The notes below the pieces were generated by a model. It worked only from the letters and a program-made list of their open reading frames with translations. It made no database searches and was not told where the DNA came from. From positions 1-25,365 of the forward strand of contig QQUK01000341.1 in assembly GCA_008501655.1 (NCBI GenBank): a stretch of 25,365 bases of DNA. Reading direction: 5' to 3'. Below, in pieces: positions 7,883 to 14,551 of the stretch. Numbering within the stretch: position 1 is the first letter of the stretch; each line of letters begins with the position of its first letter. The position numbers and the translations under genes are program-made. This DNA is from Calditrichota bacterium. GTDB lineage: Bacteria; Zixibacteria; MSB-5A5; GN15; FEB-12.

Positions 7883-8356
7883 ATGAGCGAACAAAAACAC
7901 TCAGGTAAAACATTTTCCAAATCCGATGCTGAAAATATAGCAAATGTTCTGCATGCATCGAAAATTTCCGAAGAACCGGATAGGTTTCGGATTAAAATTG
8001 TCAATGAAGAAGACAAACGTTCTTTATCACTTGAAATTTTTCCGGAAACAGAGCTTGGGAAATCCCGCGGTTCATTGATTGTGGTTTATACCGGAAACTC
8101 TCATCTGCAGCTTCATAACTGTACCGGTTTTGTCGTTTCTGAAGAATTAGGTGAAGTTACATTTATCGCTGAATCTTCCGGCAGGCTTTCAGGCATTGTC
8201 GTTGAACAGGGTGCATCATGCTCACTGTATGCTGCTCTGGACAGAGAATTGATATCTTCTGATTTTACACAACTTGGTGTTGAAGTAATGCTCTCCGGTG
8301 TAGCTTTATCGCTTGCCGAAGATATTCTTTCTGATAAAAAAGATTCAGACGAATAG
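7883..8356 (+). CDS. Hypothetical protein at the end of the ecfT-tatA operon
   Basis: I do not recognise this 157-residue protein. It has no signal peptide or membrane helix, so it is probably cytoplasmic. The N-terminal 50 residues are charged (FSKSDAENIANVLHASKI), the middle has alternating hydrophobic residues that suggest beta strands (RGSLIVVYTGNSHLQLHNC, then ELGEVTFIAESSGRLSGIVV), and a C-terminal helix (LSGVALSLAEDIL) precedes an acidic tail. Two cysteines (near residues 96 and 128) are too far apart for a metal motif. It starts nine bases after the tatA stop with only a weak ribosome site and is the last gene before the terminator at 8382-8404. Codon usage looks like its neighbours. 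It is probably a real gene, given the tight spacing and uninterrupted frame. Confidence 0.7.
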   Translation: MSEQKHSGKTFSKSDAENIANVLHASKISEEPDRFRIKIVNEEDKRSLSLEIFPETELGKSRGSLIVVYTGNSHLQLHNCTGFVVSEELGEVTFIAESSGRLSGIVVEQGASCSLYAALDRELISSDFTQLGVEVMLSGVALSLAEDILSDKKDSDE

Positions 8357-8381
8357 TATAATACTTCATATAAATTTAAAA

Positions 8382-8404
8382 CCGTTATCGCAAAACGATA
8401 ACGG
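8382..8404. terminator. Bidirectional intrinsic terminator
   Basis: A perfect nine-base-pair hairpin, CCGTTATCG-(CAAAA)-CGATAACGG, is followed by CTTTTCT on the plus strand and, read in reverse, by TTTTAAATTTA. It lies between the convergent ends of the plus-strand operon (stop at 8356) and the kinase gene (stop at 8435), so it can serve both. Confidence 0.85.
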
Positions 8405-8434
8405 CTTTTCTCTTAATTGATATATCGAAAAAAA

Positions 8435-10876
8435 TTATTTGATCGTAAATGATTCTACAAAATCAGCCAGATCATTTTTCAAATCGGATGCTTTCTGATA
8501 CCGCTCACCCGGTTCTTTTTTCAATGCACGGCTGATAACATGGTCAAACAGTAGCGGAATCTGCGGATTGAGATTTGAAGGTTTTTCCGGATCTGAATTC
8601 AGAATCGAATAAATCAATGAAGTGATATTTTCACCTTTGAACGGTCGTTTGCCAAGCAGGAGTTCATAGATAACTACACCTAATGAGAAGAGATCAGCCC
8701 GTTTGTCAACTGATTGACCTTTGAGTTGTTCAGGTGAGATATAGTTAGGAGTGCCCATAGCAATACCTGTTTTAGTCATTGAATTTGAGTCAATTCGGGC
8801 AATTCCATAATCCATCAGTTTAACCCGGTAATCATTTTGAATCATGATGTTTGCAGGTTTAATATCACGATGTACAATACCTTTTTCATGAGCATAGTCC
8901 AGAGCATCGCAAATCTGCATAATGACTTTGGCGATTATCTTAAAGTTAAACTTCATCTTCTTTTTGATCATATCTTCAAGCGTTTTACCTTCGAGATATT
9001 CCATAGCGATATACTGGAGATGACCTTCTGAGCCAACATCATAAATCGTTACAATATTCGGATGAGAGAGTTTTCCGGCTGCCTGAGCTTCACGGAATAA
9101 TCGTTCTTTGAGTTCTTCCATCTCATCAGGGTCATTCACAAAATCAAGTCTGATAGTTTTCAAAGCGACCGGACGATTGATCGCAGGGTCGACACCTTTA
9201 TAAACATGACCCATAGCGCCTTTACCAAGAGTGCCATGAATCTGGTATCTACCGAGCTGTTTGAGTTCTGAGACTTCAAGTTCCTGTTCCTCTTCTACAA
9301 CTTCTTCATCAAGACTGATAGCACCATAATTATCAATTTCGCTCTTGTCGGAGTTGGAAAATGATTCCGGTCCGATAATCTGAGGCTCGGAAGATTCCTT
9401 GACATCTCCTGAGTCAAACGCTGATGTTTTATCAACGACTTCCGATGAATCATTTGCTGTCGTTGAATCAAGTTCACCTGAAGATTCCTTTTTGTCAATC
9501 ATAGCTGTTTTAACATTATTGGTATCATTCGGGCTGTCTTTGAGTTCGCGAACGGGTGCAGAGTCTTCATCAAATTCTTTTAAGAATTCTTCTTTTGCTT
9601 TGTCAGCTTTCGGAGGTCTGGCTATTTTACTTTCAGCTTTTACATCACCGGTCAGCAGTTCTGAGTCAATAAACGGTGCTGCTATCATAAATAAGATCAG
9701 CTCAAAAGCGATATAAACAGTACTTGGTACTATCATATATGAGCTGAAGAGGAAGTAGTTAACGTTCGCCAGCAAAAAGAGTGAACCGAATAAAATGATA
9801 TATCGATACAAGGCTGAAACCGTCGGGAGAATAAATGCTGCTATTCCGCCAATCAAAAAGAGGACTATCAGATTTATCATCGCATTGTCAGTTTTAACTT
9901 TCAGTATGTCATTGTTGATTATATTTTGAATAACTGATGCTCTTATATATGTGTTTGTTGATTGATCATTTTCAGTTGTTTTAAAAGACCGGCTTTGAGA
10001 CATATCTTCGATATTTATCAGTACCAGTTTATCCTTTAAAAGTGTTTTATCAAACTCTTCTGTTAATATGTTTAATGCTGATACTTTTGTAATTGAAGCC
10101 TGCTGAGGGAAATGGATATAATACTCAGAAGCAGAGTTGATAGGAATCTCCCGTTTGGAACCGACTTCAATTTTCTCATTTTCAATGAACTTGACTTGAT
10201 CTAAGGGCACATCAAGATATAATGCTGCTGCAGCAAGTTCAAACGATGGATAGTAATAACCTTCAAAATTCATCACTGTTGAATGATGTCTGACGATACG
10301 GTCACCATCCGGCATTATATAGTCAAATCCGAGATACGGTTTAGTATTTAATAACTTGTCTGGCGGAAGGAAAACTTTACGGACGAGGAGTGAGGAATGT
10401 TCATCCATAAGACCAAGAGGGTTATCAATAGTAACTGAGTTATCAAAAAGATGTTTGGGATTGTTGGTTCTGTTATCTCTGAAAGAGGTCAAGGCGATAT
10501 CATACGGCATCAGCACGTTTTTCATCCAGGTCATCTGACCGGCTAAAATTTCCGTATATCCGGCAGAATCCTGATACCCGTCCTCATTAATGATAAAATC
10601 TACCGCTAATACTTTAGGCTCCTGATTGGCAGTAGCAGCCATTAAATCGGCAATCAGATCATAATTCCAGGGCCATTGACCGAATTCGTCCTGAGTTCTT
10701 CCGTCAACAGAAACGATAACAATATTATTGTCGAGTTCATCAGATGCTGTGATTTTTGCAAGCATATCATCAATGGATTGCTGGAGGTTATCAAGAGGTC
10801 CAAATCCATTCATTGATATTACAACAACAAGAAATGTTATAAGCATCATCAGTATGTATGAAGAATATTTTTTCAT
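8435..10876 (-). CDS. CHASE2-sensor serine/threonine protein kinase
   Basis: This 813-residue protein joins an extracytoplasmic sensor to a cytoplasmic Hanks-type kinase. An N-terminal hydrophobic helix (about residues 6-25) precedes a CHASE2 domain (about 30-325; note NIVIVSVDGRTQDEFGQWPW and VLAVDFIINEDG). Three membrane helices follow (about 330-405), then an acidic, Ser/Thr-rich linker (about 410-540), and the kinase domain begins at LGRYQIHGTLGKGAMGHVYKG. Kinase residues are present: ATP-binding K573 in VALKT, H669-R670-D671 in HRDIKPANIM, and D689 in DYG, which replaces the usual DFG. GTPNYISPEQ is the activation-segment end. Placing the kinase after the sensor is the reverse of PknB-type receptors. 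It is the last gene of the FHA-phosphoesterase-kinase operon, with a GAGGC ribosome site upstream. Its ligand is unknown. Confidence 0.93.
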   Translation of the reverse strand: MKKYSSYILMMLITFLVVVISMNGFGPLDNLQQSIDDMLAKITASDELDNNIVIVSVDGRTQDEFGQWPWNYDLIADLMAATANQEPKVLAVDFIINEDGYQDSAGYTEILAGQMTWMKNVLMPYDIALTSFRDNRTNNPKHLFDNSVTIDNPLGLMDEHSSLLVRKVFLPPDKLLNTKPYLGFDYIMPDGDRIVRHHSTVMNFEGYYYPSFELAAAALYLDVPLDQVKFIENEKIEVGSKREIPINSASEYYIHFPQQASITKVSALNILTEEFDKTLLKDKLVLINIEDMSQSRSFKTTENDQSTNTYIRASVIQNIINNDILKVKTDNAMINLIVLFLIGGIAAFILPTVSALYRYIILFGSLFLLANVNYFLFSSYMIVPSTVYIAFELILFMIAAPFIDSELLTGDVKAESKIARPPKADKAKEEFLKEFDEDSAPVRELKDSPNDTNNVKTAMIDKKESSGELDSTTANDSSEVVDKTSAFDSGDVKESSEPQIIGPESFSNSDKSEIDNYGAISLDEEVVEEEQELEVSELKQLGRYQIHGTLGKGAMGHVYKGVDPAINRPVALKTIRLDFVNDPDEMEELKERLFREAQAAGKLSHPNIVTIYDVGSEGHLQYIAMEYLEGKTLEDMIKKKMKFNFKIIAKVIMQICDALDYAHEKGIVHRDIKPANIMIQNDYRVKLMDYGIARIDSNSMTKTGIAMGTPNYISPEQLKGQSVDKRADLFSLGVVIYELLLGKRPFKGENITSLIYSILNSDPEKPSNLNPQIPLLFDHVISRALKKEPGERYQKASDLKNDLADFVESFTIK

Positions 10877-10887
10877 ATCTGCCTCTG

Positions 10888-11616
10888 TTATTTTCCTATT
10901 GAGAGTCTGTTTATTAATGCTTCAGGCATCTCAGCTTCACTCATTTTCATCTGTGCTGCTGCGATATCATATTCAACCCGTCTATAAAACAATTCATATT
11001 CTTCTGTGTCAAAAATAACATAACAGGCTCGATTATCATTATCCCTCGGCTGACCGACAGATCCGACATTTATCAAATATCTGTTACCGGGGTCAGGAAG
11101 AATATCATGTCCTACCTGAGAGCGGGGGAGAGCATCTTCCTGCTCCATGAAAATATGGGGAAGATGAGAATGTCCGAAAAAACAGATTTTTTCGTCAAAA
11201 TAACTGAAAGCATCATTAGCAGCCTGGGGAGCTAAAATATAGCGCCAGCTTTCAGGCTCTCTTGGATTGGCATGTACAAAATGAAAATCAGAATCAGAAT
11301 GAGACATCTTAAAATCAGCGATAATAGAGAGTTCAAAATCACTCAGCTGATTTTTAGTCCATTCTGCTGCAATCCGTGCCGCTTGATGATAATGTTCAGT
11401 TGATGAAAGGCCTAATGCAGCATACTCATGGTTACCCATTATTTTGATATCACATACCTTGTTGATTTCATTAATACAATCTACCGGATCAGTTCCGTAC
11501 CCGATGACATCTCCAAGGCAATGGATTTTATCGACTTTTTGCGATTCCATATCAGCAAGGACAGCTTTGAGTGCTTCATAGTTGGCGTGTATATCAGAGA
11601 TTAGCGCAAATTTCAT
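10888..11616 (-). CDS. Calcineurin-like metallophosphoesterase
   Basis: The 242-residue protein carries the full dimetal motif set of the calcineurin-like phosphoesterases: DIH (D8, H10), GDVIGYG (D36), GNHE (N62, H63), VHANP (H115) and GHSH (H149, H151). The N-terminus MKFALISDIHANYEAL and the motif spacing resemble the Metallophos_2 type, whose members include phosphodiesterases and some PPP-like protein phosphatases. It is cytoplasmic with no signal peptide. The start codon overlaps the stop of the FHA gene by one base (TAATG), so the two are co-translated, and the kinase gene starts eleven bases after its stop. This position suggests that it removes phosphate from the kinase's targets or acts on a nucleotide in the same pathway; that role is inference, and the substrate cannot be read from the sequence. 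Confidence 0.88.
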   Translation of the reverse strand: MKFALISDIHANYEALKAVLADMESQKVDKIHCLGDVIGYGTDPVDCINEINKVCDIKIMGNHEYAALGLSSTEHYHQAARIAAEWTKNQLSDFELSIIADFKMSHSDSDFHFVHANPREPESWRYILAPQAANDAFSYFDEKICFFGHSHLPHIFMEQEDALPRSQVGHDILPDPGNRYLINVGSVGQPRDNDNRACYVIFDTEEYELFYRRVEYDIAAAQMKMSEAEMPEALINRLSIGK

Positions 11617-12311
11617 TATTTCTTGCCTTCAACAAATTTGTAAGTCGATTTTCCTACAGTTATTAGATCACCATTTTTTAAGTTGTACTGGCTGACAGGC
11701 TCGCCATTGACTTTCGTTTTCCCGGCTTTGCCGATGTTTGACAGTACATAACAGTTGTTTTCTTTTGAGATTTTTGCCTGAATACCGGAAAGGAAAAAAC
11801 CTTTAGCCTTCACGTGTACAAATTTAGCTTTTCCGATAGTTACAACATCGCGGTCGATGTTAAATTCAGAGAAATCAGTATTTTCTTCACCTAAGAGAAC
11901 AGAGCCACCGTATTTTTCGACGATCTGCTTTTCAATCTTATCATTTTCAATAAGCTTTTTCTGCTGTTTGGTATTGAGGATCATTGTTCCGTCAAAATCA
12001 GCAGCAGCGTCGGCATCCTGAGTCGATTCATTGTGGTAGATTAATGTATATTTCCCAATAGTGATTGAATCATCATCGCGAAGAATCTCTTCAGTGATTT
12101 TTCTGTTGTTTACGAAAGTACCGTTTAAAGATTCGTTGTCGATGACAACTGCGGCTGTGTCGTTAAATTCGATGAGGGCATGCTTTCTTGATACACCTCT
12201 GTTTTCGAGGACGATATCATTCTCTTTTGTACGCCCGATGGATAATCTTTTCTTTTCCGTGACAATCCGCTCTATGACTTTGTCGTCATATTTAACAATG
12301 ATTTCTGCCAT
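11616..12311 (-). CDS. Double FHA-domain protein
   Basis: This 231-residue cytoplasmic protein begins with a complete forkhead-associated domain (about residues 5-92), a phosphothreonine-binding fold: G26-R27, S41-R42-x-H44 and N63-G64 are the expected contact residues. A second FHA-like domain fills about residues 150-228, but it has IGK where the first has IGR, lacks the S-R-x-H element and keeps only the N202-G203 turn, so it probably does not bind phosphothreonine in the usual way. The linker between them contains DGTMIL with T109, a candidate phosphorylation site. The protein is the first gene of the operon with the phosphoesterase and the CHASE2 kinase, which makes it a likely substrate or adaptor of that kinase. 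An AAAGGAAAG ribosome site precedes the ATG. Confidence 0.92.
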   Translation of the reverse strand: MAEIIVKYDDKVIERIVTEKKRLSIGRTKENDIVLENRGVSRKHALIEFNDTAAVVIDNESLNGTFVNNRKITEEILRDDDSITIGKYTLIYHNESTQDADAAADFDGTMILNTKQQKKLIENDKIEKQIVEKYGGSVLLGEENTDFSEFNIDRDVVTIGKAKFVHVKAKGFFLSGIQAKISKENNCYVLSNIGKAGKTKVNGEPVSQYNLKNGDLITVGKSTYKFVEGKK

Positions 12312-12429
12312 CGGTCTTTCCTTTCAATATAAAGCAACGTTTTTAATCCTGTGATTTTGGTTGTTGAATAAAAGAAAAATTTCTTTTGCAAACCCTTGTA
12401 TCCAACAATAACTTAGTTATATTATCGGC
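12312..12429. promoter_or_regulatory. Divergent promoter region between FHA operon and dus
   Basis: This 118-base gap holds signals for both directions. Towards dus, TTGTAT (12396-12401) and TATATT (12418-12423) are 16 bases apart; the -10 ends six bases before the dus ATG and there is no Shine-Dalgarno, suggesting a leaderless transcript. Towards the FHA gene the reverse strand reads TTTATATTG about twenty bases before the ATG, a plausible -10, but no clear -35 is seen. Confidence 0.5.
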
Positions 12430-13464
12430 ATGAAAATTGGAAACTTAATTGTAAAAGATGGAGCCCTTTTGGCTCCGTTAGCTGGTGTCTCTAACCGTCC
12501 ATTTCGGGTTCTTGCAGTAAAAGCAGGAGCTTCAATGACATATACTGAGATGGTCTCCTCTGAGGGGATTATTCGGGATCAAGAGCGGACAAAAGAGATG
12601 ATGGTCTTCAAAAATGATGAGCAACCTCTTGGTATTCAGTTGTTTGGCTCAAATCCGCAGACTATGGAAAAAGCTGCTGCAATTACGGTAAAAGAGTTTA
12701 ATCCGGATGTAATTGATATAAATTTTGGCTGTCCTGTGAAAAAAGTAGTAAATAAAAACGGTGGTTCAGCTGTTTTGAAGGATTTACAGCTTACCGAGGA
12801 CATAATCAAAGGTACTGTCCAGGGTGCCGGTGAAACACCGGTTACAATAAAAATCCGTACCGGTTGGGATGATGCAAACCCGGTTTTTGAAAAAGTCGGG
12901 GAAATTGCCCAAAGAGCCGGAGCTAAGGCTGTTGCCCTGCACGCCCGAAGCCGAGCTAAAGGGTTTTCTGGGAATGCTGACTGGACAGCAATAAAAAAAC
13001 TGAAAGAGGCTGTGGATATTCCGGTTATAGGAAACGGTGATATTAAAACGGCTCTTGATGTTAAAAAGATGATTGAAGAGACCAATTGCGATGGCGTCAT
13101 GATAGGCCGGGCTGCAATGGGCAATCCGTTTATTTTCAATCAGATAAACCATTACCTGGCAACCGGTGAGCTTTTACAGCGGCCGACTATTTCTGAAAAA
13201 ATCGGGATGGCAAGAATCCATGCACAATTGATGAAAGAACAGTTCGGTGAAGAACGGGGTGCTGTGATGATGCGCCGGTTTTTAGGCTGGTATGTCAAAG
13301 GTTTCCGGGGGGCATCGGAACTTCGACCGATCCTTTTTCAGGTCTCGACTATTGAAGAGATCGACCGGGTGTTTGAAGATTATCTGAATGGAAAGTATGA
13401 TTTTTCCCAAGTTCAGCCGCCGGACGATACAAACGGCGGTCTAAATCCGTTGCGCACTCAGTAA
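12430..13464 (+). CDS. dus: tRNA dihydrouridine synthase (DusB-like)
   Basis: Dus enzymes use FMN and NADPH to reduce uridines in the tRNA D-arm to dihydrouridine. The 344-residue protein matches the DusB type: KIGNLIVKDGALLAPLAGVSNRPFR at the N-terminus fixes the start, C101 in INFGCPVKKVV is the catalytic cysteine, and GNGDIKTALDVKKMIEETNCDGVMIGRAAMGNP is the conserved FMN-phosphate-binding end of the barrel. The remaining C-terminal region forms the helical tRNA-binding domain. The gene is the first of a two-gene plus-strand unit with etfA, 54 bases upstream of it, although etfA may also have its own promoter. No ribosome-binding site is seen and the -10 box lies right before the ATG. Confidence 0.94.
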   Translation: MKIGNLIVKDGALLAPLAGVSNRPFRVLAVKAGASMTYTEMVSSEGIIRDQERTKEMMVFKNDEQPLGIQLFGSNPQTMEKAAAITVKEFNPDVIDINFGCPVKKVVNKNGGSAVLKDLQLTEDIIKGTVQGAGETPVTIKIRTGWDDANPVFEKVGEIAQRAGAKAVALHARSRAKGFSGNADWTAIKKLKEAVDIPVIGNGDIKTALDVKKMIEETNCDGVMIGRAAMGNPFIFNQINHYLATGELLQRPTISEKIGMARIHAQLMKEQFGEERGAVMMRRFLGWYVKGFRGASELRPILFQVSTIEEIDRVFEDYLNGKYDFSQVQPPDDTNGGLNPLRTQ

Positions 13465-13476
13465 GCTCTATATATA

Positions 13477-13503
13477 TTGTAAAAAATAAATTTTTGATAT
13501 AAT
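13477..13503 (+). promoter_or_regulatory. Possible promoter of etfA
   Basis: TATAAT (13498-13503) is a perfect -10 box, with TTGTAA (13477-13482) 15 bases upstream, a short spacing. TAAGG (13506-13510) serves as the ribosome-binding site eight bases before the ATG at 13519. The untranslated leader would be very short; the region is AT-rich, so chance matches are possible. Confidence 0.4.
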
Positions 13504-13518
13504 AATAAGGTTTTACAA

Positions 13519-14478
13519 ATGAAACTATTTACAATAGCAACCCAAAAAGACGGCAAACTTACCGGTTCATCATTTGAACTGATTGAAGCTGCCAAATCTC
13601 TCGGTGGTGAAATCTTTACAGTCATCTTAGCCGAAAATGCATCAGAACTTGCATCAGAACTGGTCTCTCGTGGAGGCGGAAAAGTTCTCGCTGTATCAAA
13701 TCCTGCCTTGAAATTTTTTAATGATGATATTTATGCCAAGATTATCAAAGAATTAGTCGGGAAACATACTCCCGATGTCATCTTAGGTTCAGCATCATTT
13801 TACGGAAAAGCACTCTTTTCACGGCTTGCCGGGATTTTAGATGCCCCGATGGCTTCTGATGTTACCAATCTTGAGGCTGATGGTGATTCTGTTGTTGCAA
13901 CCCGTCCAAGTTACGGCGGTTCAGTAATAGCCAAAGTCGGTAAAAACGGCTCTAATCCATTCTGTGTGACTATCAGAAATAAGATTTACAATGAATCAAA
14001 AGATGGGGCAGGTGAAGTTATCGAAGAATCTGTTGATGCTTCCTGTTTTGATTCAAACATGACGGTTTCTGAAATGAAAGTCGAATCTGCCGGTACTTTG
14101 AATCTCACCGAAGCTGATATTATTGTTTCAGCCGGTCGCGGAATGAAATCAGCTGATAATCTTCCGCTTGTCAAAGACCTTGCCCAGTCACTTGGTGCAG
14201 CTTTTGGGGCATCCCGTGCCATCGTTGACGCCGGATGGACCGAATATGCCAATCAGGTCGGACAGACCGGTAAAACGGTCAATCCGAAGCTGTATATCGC
14301 CGTTGGTATCTCCGGTGCAATTCAGCATCTGGTCGGAATGCAGACTTCTAAAAATATCGTTGCTATTAACAAAGATAAAGATGCCCCGATATTTAATGTC
14401 GCTAATTTTGGAATCGTTGGTGATGCTATGGAAATTGTTCCGGCATTGACTAAAAAATTCAAAGCTGAATTATCTTAG
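13519..14478 (+). CDS. etfA: Electron transfer flavoprotein subunit alpha
   Basis: EtfA binds FAD and, with EtfB, carries electrons from acyl-CoA and other dehydrogenases to the respiratory chain or to a bifurcating enzyme. The 319-residue protein has both domains: an N-terminal Rossmann-like ETF domain (about residues 1-175) and the C-terminal FAD domain, with AGRGMKSADNLPL (205-217), GASRAIVDAGW (230-240), GQTGKTV (248-254) and GISGAIQHLVGM (263-274). The length is normal. The N-terminus is hydrophilic with no ferredoxin extension. The usual partner etfB is missing: the preceding gene is dus and the next is a convergent cytochrome, so the beta subunit must be encoded elsewhere. A bidirectional terminator follows the stop. 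Confidence 0.94.
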   Translation: MKLFTIATQKDGKLTGSSFELIEAAKSLGGEIFTVILAENASELASELVSRGGGKVLAVSNPALKFFNDDIYAKIIKELVGKHTPDVILGSASFYGKALFSRLAGILDAPMASDVTNLEADGDSVVATRPSYGGSVIAKVGKNGSNPFCVTIRNKIYNESKDGAGEVIEESVDASCFDSNMTVSEMKVESAGTLNLTEADIIVSAGRGMKSADNLPLVKDLAQSLGAAFGASRAIVDAGWTEYANQVGQTGKTVNPKLYIAVGISGAIQHLVGMQTSKNIVAINKDKDAPIFNVANFGIVGDAMEIVPALTKKFKAELS

Positions 14479-14505
14479 GCTAATAAGTATATATAAATAA
14501 AAAAA

Positions 14506-14529
14506 GCCCGGTCGCTAAAGCGAACGGGC
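14506..14529. terminator. Bidirectional intrinsic terminator between etfA and cytochrome gene
   Basis: The hairpin GCCCG-g-TCGC-(TAAA)-GCGA-a-CGGGC has a GC-rich stem with one mismatch. It is followed by TTTTTTAT on the plus strand and preceded by a run of A residues that gives a T-tract on the minus strand. It sits between the convergent stops at 14478 and 14552. Confidence 0.88.
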
Positions 14530-14551
14530 TTTTTTATATCTCTATTTTATT

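Noticed and set aside
9399..9716. A 105-codon plus-strand frame opposite the kinase linker, rich in serine
   Set aside because: It mirrors the low-complexity linker of the kinase gene and has no ribosome site or family match.
12636..13139. A 167-codon open frame on the minus strand opposite dus
   Set aside because: It lies wholly inside the well-supported dus gene, has no ribosome site and no recognisable domain; it is an antisense shadow.
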